A DNA stretch of 64,000 nt from Bradyrhizobium sp. RD5-C2 (lineage in GTDB: Bacteria > Pseudomonadota > Alphaproteobacteria > Rhizobiales > Xanthobacteraceae). Positions 42,966 through 52,244 of the stretch are shown piece after piece; within the stretch, counting starts at the first letter, position 1, and the number at the start of each line of letters is the position of its first letter. The position numbers and the translations under genes were made by a program. Under the pieces are notes generated by a model. The model saw only the letters and a list, made by a program, of their open reading frames with translations. It ran no database searches and had not been told where the DNA came from. The stretch lies in assembly GCF_019972155.1 (NCBI RefSeq), contig NZ_BOVL01000013.1, forward strand, positions 124,001-188,000, written 5' to 3'.

Positions 42966-43493
42966 TCAGCCGAGGCCGCACGCCGCAAGCCGGGCGCGCA
43001 ACGCGGCGTCCGTTTCGGCCGCAAGCTCGAGCAGCCCAGGATAGGGATCGCCCGGTATCCCGAGCGCGGCGGCGAACGCCGGCTCGGTCTTGAGACCATC
43101 TGCCCGCAATTCGCTGACGGCTCGCCGCAGCCGTCCGTCATCAAGCGCGAGCAGCCGCCGCTCCACCTCGAAATGGATCCAGCCCCGCTGCTGGCGCACG
43201 GGAAGCTGATCGCCGAACAGTTCGAACGGCCAGCCATCCCACACAAAGCGGGCAATCGCCGGCCGCGTCCCCGAGGTCCATCGGTAGAGCACGAAATCAT
43301 CGGCCGATTGATAGTGGGACCAAACGATGTCCGCGAACGCGTTCGGATCCAGCGCATGACAGACGATATCGACGTCCCTGCCCGACACGGCAAGGCCTAG
43401 CGGCAGCGTTCCGACGATATGGGGATCGAACGGCCTGAGCAGCTCCATCACGGCGGAGCTGGTGACGGCGGATGCATAGTGCCCGATAGTCAT
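42966..43493 (-). CDS. DUF4269 family protein
   Basis: A 175-residue protein with IVGTLPLGLAVSGRDVDIVCHALDP near the N-terminus, a nucleotidyltransferase-like G-S/D-x-D pattern typical of DUF4269, then WPFELFGDQLPVRQQRGWIHFEVERRLL. The ATG at 43493 is preferred to a TTG at 43562. Function unknown; a nucleotidyltransferase-like role is plausible. It is convergent with the PepSY gene, with 9 bases between stops. Confidence 0.8.
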   Translation of the reverse strand: MTIGHYASAVTSSAVMELLRPFDPHIVGTLPLGLAVSGRDVDIVCHALDPNAFADIVWSHYQSADDFVLYRWTSGTRPAIARFVWDGWPFELFGDQLPVRQQRGWIHFEVERRLLALDDGRLRRAVSELRADGLKTEPAFAAALGIPGDPYPGLLELAAETDAALRARLAACGLG

Positions 43494-43601
43494 CGCGTGG
43501 CGTGCCCTCGAGATCGCGGCGAAGCAATACCACGCTCGCGCGGAATGAGGGAACCTCGACAAGCCGGGCGAAGCCTGACGGAAGCGGTCTTGTAAGCGCT
43601 A

Positions 43602-43643
43602 CGGGGCGATTTCGACCCCGTCACCGTGGTCGAAATCGCCCCG
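43602..43643. terminator. 16-bp perfect hairpin, second of a tandem pair after aceA
   Basis: CGGGGCGATTTCGACC (43602-43617) and GGTCGAAATCGCCCCG (43628-43643) pair perfectly around a 10-base loop. It lies between aceA (ends 43719, leftward) and the DUF4269 gene. No clear T-run follows in either direction, so it may be a transcript-stabilising or factor-assisted stop signal. Confidence 0.5.
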
Positions 43644-43654
43644 CCAAACGAGCA

Positions 43655-43687
43655 GACAGGCGGGACTGCCTCGCAATCCCGCCTGTC
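43655..43687. terminator. 11-bp perfect hairpin just downstream of aceA
   Basis: GACAGGCGGGA (43655-43665) and TCCCGCCTGTC (43677-43687) form a perfect stem with an 11-base loop, beginning 31 bases past the aceA stop on its transcript. On the minus strand it is followed by TCTGCTCGTTTGG. It is the likeliest terminator for aceA. Confidence 0.55.
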
Positions 43688-43718
43688 CAGCCGATAGTCG
43701 CTTTGATCGTTCGATCGA

Positions 43719-45347
43719 TTAGCCGAACTGGTTCATCGTGTTGTGGGCGCCGCCCGCCTTGAGGGCAGCCTCACCGGCGAAGTACTCCTTGTGATCGTCG
43801 CCGATGTCGGAGCCCGCCATGTTCTGATGCTTCGCACAGGCGATGCCCTGACGGATCTCCGCGCGCTGCACGTTCTTGACGTAGCCAAGCATGCCTTGCT
43901 CGCCGAAATACTCCTTCGCGAGATTGTCGGTCGACAGCGCAGCCGTGTGATAGGTCGGCAGCGTGATCAGATGGTGGAAGATGCCGGCGCGCTTGGCCGA
44001 ATCCGCCTGGAAGGTACGGATACGCTCGTCGGCCTCGATCGCCAGCGGCGTGCCGTCGTATTCCACCTTCATCAGTTCGGCGCGGTTGTACTTGCTGACA
44101 TCCTTGCCGGCTTCCTTCATCGCGTCGTAGACCTGCCAACGGAAGTTGAGCGTCCAGTTGAACGACGGCGAGTTGTTGTAGGCCAGCTTCGCGTTCGGAA
44201 TGACCTTGCGGATGCGATCGACCATCGAGGCGATCTGCTCGATATGCGGCTTCTCGGTCTCGATCCACAGCAGGTCAGCGCCGTTCTGCAGCGAGGTGAT
44301 GCAGTCGAGCACGCAGCGATCCGCACCGGTGCCGGGACGGAACTGGTAGAGATTGCTGGGCAGCCGCTTCGGACGCATCATCTTGCCGTTCTGGTTGATG
44401 ATGACGTCGCCGTTGCGCGCATTGGCAGCCGTCACTTCCTCGCAGTCGAGGAAGCTGTTGTACTGATCGCCGAGGTCGCCGGGCTTGTGGCTCACGGCGA
44501 TCTGCTGCGTTAGGCCGGCGCCGAGCGAGTCGGTACGGGTCACGATGATGCCGTCTTCGACGCCGAGCTCGAGGAACGCGTGGCGGCAAGCGCGGATCTT
44601 CGCGATGAAGACCTCGTGCGGCACGGTGACCTTGCCGTCCTGGTGGCCGCACTGCTTCTCGTCGGAGACCTGGTTCTCGATCTGCAGGGCGCAGGCGCCC
44701 GCCTCGATCATCTTCTTGGCGAGCAGGTAGGTCGCCTCGGCGTTGCCGAAGCCGGCGTCGATGTCGGCGATAACAGGCACGACGTGGGTCTGGAAGTTGT
44801 CGATCTTCTCGATCAACGCCTTCTCCTTGGCCTTGTCGCCTTCCTTGCGCGCCGCATCGAGCGCGCGGAAGGTATCATTGAGCTCACGGGAATCCGCCTG
44901 GCGCAGGAAGGTGTAAAGCTCTTCGATCAGGGCCGGCACCGAGGTCTTCTCGTGCATCGACTGGTCGGGCAGCGGGCCGAATTCGGAGCGCAGCGCCGCA
45001 ATCATCCAGCCGGACAAATAGAGGTAACGGCGATCGGTATTGCCGAAGTGCTTCTTGACCGAGATCAGCTTCTGCTGCGCGATGAAGCCGTGCCAGCAAC
45101 CGAGCGACTGGGTGTACTTGGTGCTGTCGGCGTCATAGGCGGCCATGTCGGCGCGCATCAGCGCAGCCGTGTAGCGGGCGACATCCAGACCGGTCTTGAA
45201 GCGGTTCTGCAGGCGCATGCGCGCCACGGCTTCGGCGGTGACGCCGTTCCAGGTGTCCTTGGTCTTGAGCAGCGCCTCGGCCGCCTCGAGCTCGCTCTGA
45301 TACGAAGCCGGCCCCTGGATGCTGATCCCGCGCGGTTGGAAGTTCAT
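43719..45347 (-). CDS. aceA: Isocitrate lyase
   Basis: AceA cleaves isocitrate to glyoxylate and succinate, the first step of the glyoxylate shunt needed for growth on acetate or fatty acids. The 542-residue product carries the catalytic motif KQCGH at 231-235 (usual KKCGH, with Gln for the second Lys), PVIADIDAGFGNAEATYLLAKKMIEAGA and SPSFNW-type NSPSFNWTLNF. The length matches the longer (~530-550 aa) isocitrate lyase subgroup. It diverges from a RamB/ScfR-like regulator across a 144-base gap with repeated TTGTAAG elements, and ends in two hairpins. Confidence 0.96.
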   Translation of the reverse strand: MNFQPRGISIQGPASYQSELEAAEALLKTKDTWNGVTAEAVARMRLQNRFKTGLDVARYTAALMRADMAAYDADSTKYTQSLGCWHGFIAQQKLISVKKHFGNTDRRYLYLSGWMIAALRSEFGPLPDQSMHEKTSVPALIEELYTFLRQADSRELNDTFRALDAARKEGDKAKEKALIEKIDNFQTHVVPVIADIDAGFGNAEATYLLAKKMIEAGACALQIENQVSDEKQCGHQDGKVTVPHEVFIAKIRACRHAFLELGVEDGIIVTRTDSLGAGLTQQIAVSHKPGDLGDQYNSFLDCEEVTAANARNGDVIINQNGKMMRPKRLPSNLYQFRPGTGADRCVLDCITSLQNGADLLWIETEKPHIEQIASMVDRIRKVIPNAKLAYNNSPSFNWTLNFRWQVYDAMKEAGKDVSKYNRAELMKVEYDGTPLAIEADERIRTFQADSAKRAGIFHHLITLPTYHTAALSTDNLAKEYFGEQGMLGYVKNVQRAEIRQGIACAKHQNMAGSDIGDDHKEYFAGEAALKAGGAHNTMNQFG

Positions 45348-45384
45348 GTCCGTGATCCCTTCGGTGACGAAATAACTGGTCTCT

Positions 45385-45444
45385 TTGTAAGCCCAGCCTC
45401 ACCGGGAGCTAGACCTGGCGTGGAAAACTTGTCATAACTTACAA
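45385..45444. promoter_or_regulatory. Two TTGTAAG half-sites in the aceA promoter
   Basis: TTGTAAG at 45385-45391 and its reverse complement CTTACAA at 45438-45444 lie 38 and 91 bases upstream of the aceA start. They are identical to the arms of the palindrome at 45460-45476, so are probable extra binding sites of the same regulator. Confidence 0.55.
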
Positions 45445-45459
45445 GAAACCGATGTATTG

Positions 45460-45476
45460 TTGTAAGAATCTTACAA
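45460..45476. promoter_or_regulatory. TTGTAAG-n3-CTTACAA palindrome
   Basis: A perfect 7-bp inverted repeat (45460-45466 and 45470-45476) 16 bases upstream of the regulator's ATG. It probably mediates autoregulation by the fatty-acyl regulator and, with the two half-sites, control of aceA. Confidence 0.6.
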
Positions 45477-45491
45477 ACCTTGGATGAGGCG

Positions 45492-46931
45492 ATGGTAACC
45501 TCAAGCGCCCGTTCCGTTTTCATGGGCCCGCGGCTGCGGCGGCTGCGGCGCGATCTCGGGCTGACCCAGGCCGACATGGCGGCCGATCTCGAAATCTCCG
45601 CCCCCTATGTCGCGCTGCTGGAACGCAATCAACGGCCGGTGACGGCGGACATGCTGCTTCGGCTTGCCCGTACCTACAAGATCGATCTGGCCGATCTCGC
45701 CGGCGACGGCGGCGCCGATCACACCGCGCGCATGCAGTCGGTCTTGAAGGAGCCAATGTTTGCCGACATCGACATCCCCGCGCTCGAGGTCAGCGACCTC
45801 GCGGTCAGCTATCCCGGAATGACCGAAGCGTTCCTGCGCCTCTACACCGCCTATCGCGAGGAACAGCTGGCGCTTGCGGAGCGGAGGGCTCCGGACCTGG
45901 TGGGCGGCGGGTCGCACCTCGGTCAGGAGAACTTTGACGCCAACGATCCCGTCGCGGAAGTCAGGCGATTTCTCGCCGCGCGCCGCAACAATTTCGCTAA
46001 CCTCGACGATGCGGCCGAGCGTCTCGTCCACGAACCGGCCGGACCAGCCGGATTCATCGAGCGGCTTCGCGAGCGTCACAAGCTCCAGGTCCGCTATCTG
46101 CCGCCCAACGTCATGCTTGGTTCGGTCCGGCGACTGGATCTCCATCGCCGACAATTGCTGCTCGAGGACTCGCTCGATACCGCGGGCCTCAATTTCCAGC
46201 TGGCCAAGCAACTCGCCTATCTGGAACTGGAAGGCGAGATCGGCGCGGCGGTGGAAGACGGCAAGTTCACCAGCAAGAGCGCCGAGTTGCTGGCCCGCCG
46301 CGCACTCGCGGCCTATGCCGCGGCCGCGCTCATCATGCCGTATTCGGTGTTTGCGAAAGCGGTCGAGACGCGGCGTTACGATCTGGAGGCGCTGGCACGC
46401 CAGTTCGGCACCAGCTTCGAGCAGATCGCGCACCGCGTGACGACGTTGCAGCGGCCGGGCCTCGAGAAGGTGCCGTTCTTCCTGATCCGCGTCGATCCGG
46501 CCGGTAACATTTCCAAGCTGCTCGATGGCGCCGGCTTCCCGTTTGCAAAGCACGGCGGCGCGTGTCCGCTATGGTCGGTCCACGACATCTTCAAGACGCC
46601 ACGCCAGATCGTCACGCAATGGCTGGAATTGCCCGACGGCCAGCAGTTCTTCTCGATCGCCCGCACCGTGACCGCCGGCGGCGGCGCGTTCGGTGCCATC
46701 CGCGTCGAGCGGGCGATCGCGATCGGCTGCGCCGCCGAGCATGCAGGCCAGCTGATCTACACGCGCGACGGACAGGGGCCGAACGCGGATGAGCCGACCC
46801 CGATCGGCGTCGCATGCCGGGTCTGCCATCGCCCGAGATGCGCGGCGCGGTCGGCGCCGCCGATCGGACGCGAGATTCTTCCCGACGATTTCAGAACCTC
46901 GAGCGTTCCGTTCGGCTTCTCGGCGGATTGA
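45492..46931 (+). CDS. Short-chain fatty-acyl regulator (RamB/ScfR-like, XRE plus ImmA/IrrE-type domain)
   Basis: A 479-residue regulator. The N-terminal XRE helix-turn-helix is at about 13-65 (RLRRLRRDLGLTQADMAADLEISAPYVALLERNQRPVTADMLLRLARTY). A middle IrrE-like region follows (about 180-300), and a C-terminal DUF2083 part has clustered cysteines (CRVCHRPRC). This is the architecture of RamB, which controls acetate and glyoxylate-shunt genes including aceA in other bacteria. Divergence from aceA and the shared TTGTAAG sites support the same role. The start is taken at ATG 45492; ATG 45522 (MGPRLRRLRR) is an alternative. Confidence 0.9.
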   Translation: MVTSSARSVFMGPRLRRLRRDLGLTQADMAADLEISAPYVALLERNQRPVTADMLLRLARTYKIDLADLAGDGGADHTARMQSVLKEPMFADIDIPALEVSDLAVSYPGMTEAFLRLYTAYREEQLALAERRAPDLVGGGSHLGQENFDANDPVAEVRRFLAARRNNFANLDDAAERLVHEPAGPAGFIERLRERHKLQVRYLPPNVMLGSVRRLDLHRRQLLLEDSLDTAGLNFQLAKQLAYLELEGEIGAAVEDGKFTSKSAELLARRALAAYAAAALIMPYSVFAKAVETRRYDLEALARQFGTSFEQIAHRVTTLQRPGLEKVPFFLIRVDPAGNISKLLDGAGFPFAKHGGACPLWSVHDIFKTPRQIVTQWLELPDGQQFFSIARTVTAGGGAFGAIRVERAIAIGCAAEHAGQLIYTRDGQGPNADEPTPIGVACRVCHRPRCAARSAPPIGREILPDDFRTSSVPFGFSAD

Positions 46932-46940
46932 CGCCGCCGA

Positions 46941-48194
46941 TCACCCCTGCGGCCGGTTCGCGTCATACAGCACCCGCACGCGGATCGTGCCGTCGATGTC
47001 TTTCAAATCGGCCAGCAGTCCCTCGCCCTCGCCGCCGACAACGTCGGTCTCGAGCACGACATAGCCGACTTGCGGATCAGTCTGGAGATATTGCGCCAGG
47101 ATGTTGATCCCGTGCCGGGAAACCGCGTCGTTGACCTGACGCATGACGCCCGGAACGTTGCGGTGAACATGGATGAAACGGGTGCCGGTCGGTCGCGCCG
47201 GCAATTGCACCTGCGGAAAATTCACCGCGCCGAAGGTCGACCCGACATCGGAATAATCAATCAGCTTGCGCGCAACTTCGCCGCCGATGCGATCCTGCGC
47301 CTCTTCCGTCGAACCGCCGACATGCGGCGTGAGGATGACGTTGGGCAGGCCCTGCAGCGGCGAGACAAAGCGTGCCTCGTTCGACACCGGTTCGACCGGG
47401 AACACGTCGACTGCGGCACCCGCCAGCCGCTCCTCACGCAGCGCGCTCGCCAGCGCATCGAGATCGACCACGGTGCCGCGCGAGTTGTTGATCAGATAGG
47501 CCTCGGGCTTCATCAGCTGGAGCTGGGCTGCGCCGATCATGTTGGCGGTGGTCGGCGTCTCCGGCACATGCAGCGAGACGACGTCGCTCGCTGCGAGCAA
47601 CGCGTCAAGCGACTCGGCAGGCTCGGTATTGCCGTGGCGGAGCTTGTCGGTCTGATCGAAATAGATCACGCGCATACCCATGGCTTCCGCGAGGTTCGAC
47701 AGCTGCGAGCCGATGTTGCCGTAGCCGACGATGCCGAGCGTCTTACCGCGCACCTCACGGCTGCCTTCGGCGGACTTGTCCCAGCCGCCGGCATGTGCGG
47801 AGACGGAACGCGGAAAGATCCGGCGGAACAGCATGACGATCTCGGCGATGGTCAGCTCCGCCACGCTGCGGGTGTTGGAGTATGGCGCATTGAACACGGG
47901 GATTCCGAGCTTTCGCGCGGCGTCGAGATCCACCTGATTGGTGCCGACCGAAAAGCAGCCGACAACGAGCAATCGGTCGGCGGCCTCGAGGATTTCCGCA
48001 GTCAGCTGGGTCCGCGACCGAATTCCCAGCATATGGATACCCGACAGCGCTTGCTTGAGCTCTTTGGGCCCCAGCGCCTTGGGCAGACGTTGCAACTCGG
48101 TATAGCCGTTCGCCTCGAACATCCGGACTGCAGAATCATTCACGCCCTCCAGCAGCAGCACGCGTATTTTGGTCTTGGGCAGCGACAGCATCAT
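46941..48194 (-). CDS. serA: D-3-phosphoglycerate dehydrogenase
   Basis: SerA oxidises 3-phosphoglycerate to 3-phosphohydroxypyruvate, the first step of serine synthesis. The 417-residue form (from ATG 48194) has KIRVLLLEGVNDSAV, the catalytic SNTRSVAELTIAEIV, the NAD motif GIVGYGNIGSQLSNLAEAMGM, NNSRGTVVDL, the HVGGSTEEAQ histidine and a C-terminal ACT domain (about 335-417; HRNVPGVMRQVNDAVSRHGIN). This is the shorter E. coli-like type. The open frame reaches 48383, and ATGs at 48191 and 48227 are alternatives. It is convergent with the fatty-acyl regulator (9-base gap). Confidence 0.94.
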   Translation of the reverse strand: MMLSLPKTKIRVLLLEGVNDSAVRMFEANGYTELQRLPKALGPKELKQALSGIHMLGIRSRTQLTAEILEAADRLLVVGCFSVGTNQVDLDAARKLGIPVFNAPYSNTRSVAELTIAEIVMLFRRIFPRSVSAHAGGWDKSAEGSREVRGKTLGIVGYGNIGSQLSNLAEAMGMRVIYFDQTDKLRHGNTEPAESLDALLAASDVVSLHVPETPTTANMIGAAQLQLMKPEAYLINNSRGTVVDLDALASALREERLAGAAVDVFPVEPVSNEARFVSPLQGLPNVILTPHVGGSTEEAQDRIGGEVARKLIDYSDVGSTFGAVNFPQVQLPARPTGTRFIHVHRNVPGVMRQVNDAVSRHGINILAQYLQTDPQVGYVVLETDVVGGEGEGLLADLKDIDGTIRVRVLYDANRPQG

Positions 48195-48545
48195 CAGGAT
48201 CCGGGCTCGTGGGTTCGGGCAAGTCATGCACGAACGCAGTTTCGACGGATCAGGTGATAACATGGAAAACAATCGCATCAGAAGCCGCCATCGGCGGCAC
48301 GTCCTGCGATTTCCGATGAAGCCCGCTCGATCGGCGCGCCCAGATGCAGGAGCAGGAACCGATTCAGCCAAATGTCCTGCCAATTCGCCGGTAAAGCCCC
48401 TGTAGCGCCTCCCAAGGCGTTCAAACGCCCGCTCTGGCTCACCGGCTGCAGGTCAGTCAAACTCGGCGCCGAGGGTTATATCCAGAGCGCTGCCTCACTT
48501 CCCCGGTTCCGGCGCCCGCAAGCCTGCCACCGTCGCCGGAGCAGA
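48195..48545. other. Intergenic region without a convincing gene
   Basis: About 350 bases between the start of serA and the end of the sugar ABC ATPase gene; both genes read leftward. It should hold the serA promoter and the end of the sugar operon transcript. A 60-codon frame (48278-48460, minus) lacks a ribosome site and typical coding composition. No strong hairpin or operator is seen. Confidence 0.5.
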
Positions 48546-49637
48546 TCAGGAAATCGCCATCCCTGACGTCTTGTCGAACAAATGCGTTCGCTCAAGATCG
48601 AGCGCGACGTCGATGACGTGATCCGGCTCCGCGGCGACGCCAACCGGCATTTGCGCGGTGAACGCAAAGCCCGCGACCGTCCCGATCACCAGCGTGTGCG
48701 GCCCCAGCGGCTCCACGTCTTTCACGAGCAACCGGACGGAAGAACCCGCCGGCGCGCCTTGCCGCAACACATGATCGGGCCGCACGCCGAGCACCACGGG
48801 CTTGCCGACGCTTGCTGCGTAGGCCGCCTCGCGGGACTTCGGTATGCGCAAAGCCGTGCCGGATGGGGCGGTGAAGGTGAGCGCGCCGTCGCTGGCAATG
48901 ATCTCACCATCGATGAAGTTCATGCTGGGCGCGCCCATGAAGCCCGCGACGAACAGATTAGAGGGCTTCTCGTAGATTGTAATCGGATCGGCCGCCTGCT
49001 CGATCCGGCCTTTGTTCATCACCACGACGCGATCGGCCATCGTCATGGCTTCGACCTGGTCGTGCGTGACATAGACGATCGTTTTGGCGAGACGGCGATG
49101 CAGCGCCTTGATCTCGGTCCGCATCTCAATGCGGAGCTTGGCGTCGAGATTGGACAGCGGCTCATCGAACAGAAACACATCCGGGCTGCGCACGATGGCG
49201 CGGCCGATCGCCACGCGCTGGCGCTGCCCGCCGGAAAGCTGCTTGGGCCGACGTTGCAGGTACTGTTCCAGGTCAAGGACGCGTGCCACGTCGTTGACGG
49301 CCTTCTCGATGCTGGCGCGCGATTCGCCGCGCACTTTCATGCCGTAGCCGATGTTCTCGCCGACCGTCATGTGCGGATAGAGCGCGTAGTTCTGGAACAC
49401 CATCGCGCAATTGCGCAAGCCGGGCCGCAACTGGGTGACGTCGCGGTTGCCGATCCGGATGGTGCCGCCGGTGACGGCCTCCAGTCCCGCGATCATGCGC
49501 AACGTCGTGGTCTTGCCGCAGCCGGACGGGCCGACCAGCACGACAAACTCCTCGTCGGCCACGTTGAGGTCGAGCCCTTCGATGATCTTGTAGGGCCCGT
49601 ATGCCTTGCTGACGTTCTCGATCTCGACGTGCGCCAT
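48546..49637 (-). CDS. Carbohydrate ABC transporter ATPase (UgpC/MsmK type)
   Basis: A 363-residue ATPase. Walker A is VGPSGCGKTTTLRMIAG, the signature LSGGQRQRVAIGRAI and Walker B VFLFDEPLSNLDAKLR, with the H-loop VTHDQVEAM and a C-terminal TOBE/OB regulatory region (about 245-360). The MalK/UgpC-type build fits the CUT1-like permeases upstream. It is the last gene of the deoC-led operon, 80 bases after the binding-protein gene. Confidence 0.94.
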   Translation of the reverse strand: MAHVEIENVSKAYGPYKIIEGLDLNVADEEFVVLVGPSGCGKTTTLRMIAGLEAVTGGTIRIGNRDVTQLRPGLRNCAMVFQNYALYPHMTVGENIGYGMKVRGESRASIEKAVNDVARVLDLEQYLQRRPKQLSGGQRQRVAIGRAIVRSPDVFLFDEPLSNLDAKLRIEMRTEIKALHRRLAKTIVYVTHDQVEAMTMADRVVVMNKGRIEQAADPITIYEKPSNLFVAGFMGAPSMNFIDGEIIASDGALTFTAPSGTALRIPKSREAAYAASVGKPVVLGVRPDHVLRQGAPAGSSVRLLVKDVEPLGPHTLVIGTVAGFAFTAQMPVGVAAEPDHVIDVALDLERTHLFDKTSGMAIS

Positions 49638-49717
49638 GGAATCCTTTTCCGTCCCTTCGACGGCTAGTCAAGCCCCGGATGACGCTCGCGCATCATCCGG
49701 GACGTCTCACTGGAAAG

Positions 49718-51178
49718 CTAGTTCTTGGGCGGGAGGCCCATCGCCGCGCGATAGGCGGCGAGCTGCTTGGCCCGGCCGAACTCGTCGGTCAGGCGATTCC
49801 ACTCCTTCGCCATCGCGTCGAGCGCCGCCTGCGGCGTGGTCTGGCCGGCCAGCGCCTTGCCGAGTTCGATCTCCACCACCTCGGTGTAGGAGAAATAGCC
49901 GGGCAGACGCATGTCGAGCGCGACGTTCTTGGCGTTGATGGAGTCCGATTGCGCGCCGAGATATTCCTTGGCCTCTTTCGGCGAGAAGATCTTGCTCCAC
50001 AGTTGCAGATTGGCGGTGTGCGATTTGCGATAGGGATTGACGCCGCTGCCGCCGGTGATCGCCGCCTGGCCCGACACCTCGGGGCTCGTCAGCGTCTTGA
50101 CGAAGTCCCACGCCGCCTGCTGGTTCTTGCCGGCCTTCGGCACCGCGATCTGCCAGCCGCCGAACGCCATGAACGGTCCCGGAATGACGCTCGGGAACTT
50201 GTCCCATTTCTTGGTCTTGGCGTTCCAGATCTCGTCCGAACCGGGCAGCATCGCCGAGCCGACCTTGCCCGAAATCTTGGACTGCTTCGGATCGGCGGCG
50301 ATCACACCGGTGTCGCCCCAGCCGATCGATTCCGCCACCTGCCCACCGGCCACGGCTGCGTTCACCTCGCCGAACGAGAAGTTCAGCGCGTTGGGCGGCC
50401 CGAGTTTCGATGCCCGGATGTATTCCTCGAGCCCCTTCACCCAGCCCGGGTTGTTGATCTGCGCGTCCATCGTCTCGGGGTCGAAGAACATCGCACCCGG
50501 ATAGTTCGGACTGTTGGCGTAGGCCGCCGCATGGCTGAAGAAGAACCAGAATTGCTGACCGCCGCGACGAAACGCTTCCGCCGTTCCCCACAGGCCCTTG
50601 TCGGGCCGCTGGAAGAACTCCGCGATGTCGAGATATTGCTTCCAGGTCTTCGGCGGCGCGAGGTCGTAGCCGTATTTGGCCTTGAACGCGTCCTTCTCCT
50701 TGGGATCGCTGAACAGGTCGGTGCGGTACGTATAGGTGTGGACGTCGCCGTCCATCGATTGCGAGTAGATCTTGCCTTCCCACACCATCAGGCGTTCGCG
50801 ATAGGCCGGCTCGATATCGTCCCAATCCTTGCCGGACTGCATCTCCTTCGGCATCTCGCTGAGATAGGGGACGAAATCCGGCAGCCAGGCCGGCGCAAAG
50901 CTGACGAGATCGAACGTCGCGTCCGACGCCGTGAGCGATGTCGCGATCTTCGGATAGAGCTCGGACCATGGAAACTCGACGACATTGACCTTGCCGCAGG
51001 TCTTCTTGGTCCATTCGTCCGCGCCTAGCTTGAGCGCGGATGCGATATACGGTCCGGTCTGCGACGCCACCGTCAGGGTGACGCCGGTGTAATCCGGGCT
51101 ACAGGCAGCATTCGCCTGACTCGCGGCGCAGGCCATCGCGAGCGAGGTGGTCAGCATCAGGAACGTCCGTCGCAACAT
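49718..51178 (-). CDS. Carbohydrate ABC transporter substrate-binding protein (family 1)
   Basis: A 486-residue periplasmic binding protein with a signal peptide (FLMLTTSLAMACAASQANAA) and the extracellular-solute-binding family 1 build (LTVASQTGPYIASALKLGADEWTKKTCGKVNVVEFPWSELYPK near the N-terminus, AFGGWQIAVPKAGKNQQAAWDFVKTLTSP later). It delivers a sugar or sugar-like compound to the permeases at 51207 and 52241. Operon position suggests ribose, deoxyribose or a nucleoside-derived sugar. Confidence 0.9.
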   Translation of the reverse strand: MLRRTFLMLTTSLAMACAASQANAACSPDYTGVTLTVASQTGPYIASALKLGADEWTKKTCGKVNVVEFPWSELYPKIATSLTASDATFDLVSFAPAWLPDFVPYLSEMPKEMQSGKDWDDIEPAYRERLMVWEGKIYSQSMDGDVHTYTYRTDLFSDPKEKDAFKAKYGYDLAPPKTWKQYLDIAEFFQRPDKGLWGTAEAFRRGGQQFWFFFSHAAAYANSPNYPGAMFFDPETMDAQINNPGWVKGLEEYIRASKLGPPNALNFSFGEVNAAVAGGQVAESIGWGDTGVIAADPKQSKISGKVGSAMLPGSDEIWNAKTKKWDKFPSVIPGPFMAFGGWQIAVPKAGKNQQAAWDFVKTLTSPEVSGQAAITGGSGVNPYRKSHTANLQLWSKIFSPKEAKEYLGAQSDSINAKNVALDMRLPGYFSYTEVVEIELGKALAGQTTPQAALDAMAKEWNRLTDEFGRAKQLAAYRAAMGLPPKN

Positions 51179-51206
51179 CGTCTAGTCCTCCCTACAAGGT
51201 TTTTTG

Positions 51207-52244
51207 CTATTTGATGGCCCCGAGCAGCAGGCCCGACCGCATCATCCGGCTGAGCAGGCCCGCCATGATCATCATGGGAACGATGGCGACGAGCGCCGCA
51301 GCCGAGATCGCCCACCATTCGTCGCCGCGCTGGCTGTTCTGTCCCGCCACCAGGATAGGCAGCGTCTGCCATCTGGAATTGGTCAGGAACAGCGCGAACA
51401 GAAACTCATTCCAGACGAAGGCCAGCGTGATCATGAACGTCGCCAGCAGCCCGTTCATCGACATCGGCACCACGATGCCGAAGAAGATGCGCCAGCTCGG
51501 CACGTTGTCGACCATCGCGGCCTCCTCGACCTCGATCGGCACCGCCTCGAAGAAGTCGCGCATCAGCCAGACCACGATCGGCAGCGAGAAGGCGACGTAG
51601 CACAGCGTCAGGCCGACGAAGCTGTCGATCAGCTGGAAACCGAGCCGGCCGATCTCGCTGTAGAGCAGATACAGCGCAAAGGCCGTCACGATCGGCGGGA
51701 ACATGCGCTGGCTGACGAACCAGAACAGGATGTCCTCATTGCCGAGGATCGGTCCGGGCAACGGCAAACGATTGGCGGCGACGGCAGCGATCAGCGCGAT
51801 AGGAAACGCGAGCAACAGCGCCTGCGGGCGGGTCAATCCGAACGTCGCGTTGAAGAACAGATAGCCGCCGAGCGCGAGCAGGAAGAACACGAGCCCCGCA
51901 CCAAGGCGTACCCTGAACTCGAAGCGCACCAGCGCGTAGGCCGCCATTGCGCCGATCGCGGTGGCGATGGCTGCCGCCGACAGGCCGACGATGGTCGAAT
52001 TCAGGAAGGTGTGGAAGAACTCGCCGCGGATTCCCTGATAGAGATCGATGAAGGGCTGCAAGGTCGGCGTGAAGTCGATGAACGGCATATAGGTCGGCCC
52101 GCCGACCACGCCCGGCGGCGTCTTGAACGCGGTCACGACCACCCAATAGAGCGGAAACACCGTGATCAGACACCAGACGAGGACGCCGACCGTAACCAGG
52201 CGGCGGCTCCATGGCGATAGTCCCGTCAAGCCCTGCCCGCTCAT
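51207..52244 (-). CDS. Carbohydrate ABC transporter permease (MalG type)
   Basis: A 345-residue inner-membrane protein with an N-terminal membrane segment (LVTVGVLVWCLITVFPLYWVVVTAFK), further segments through the C-terminus and an EAA-type loop (FFEAVPIEVEEAAMVDNVPSWRIFFGIVVPMS). It is somewhat longer than usual because of extra hydrophobic segments at about 85-180. The ATG at 52244 overlaps the stop of the preceding permease gene (ATGA). Confidence 0.92.
   Translation of the reverse strand: MSGQGLTGLSPWSRRLVTVGVLVWCLITVFPLYWVVVTAFKTPPGVVGGPTYMPFIDFTPTLQPFIDLYQGIRGEFFHTFLNSTIVGLSAAAIATAIGAMAAYALVRFEFRVRLGAGLVFFLLALGGYLFFNATFGLTRPQALLLAFPIALIAAVAANRLPLPGPILGNEDILFWFVSQRMFPPIVTAFALYLLYSEIGRLGFQLIDSFVGLTLCYVAFSLPIVVWLMRDFFEAVPIEVEEAAMVDNVPSWRIFFGIVVPMSMNGLLATFMITLAFVWNEFLFALFLTNSRWQTLPILVAGQNSQRGDEWWAISAAALVAIVPMMIMAGLLSRMMRSGLLLGAIK

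Noticed and set aside
48278..48460. A 60-codon minus-strand frame upstream of serA
   Set aside because: No ribosome site, no recognisable features, and it occupies the expected serA promoter region.
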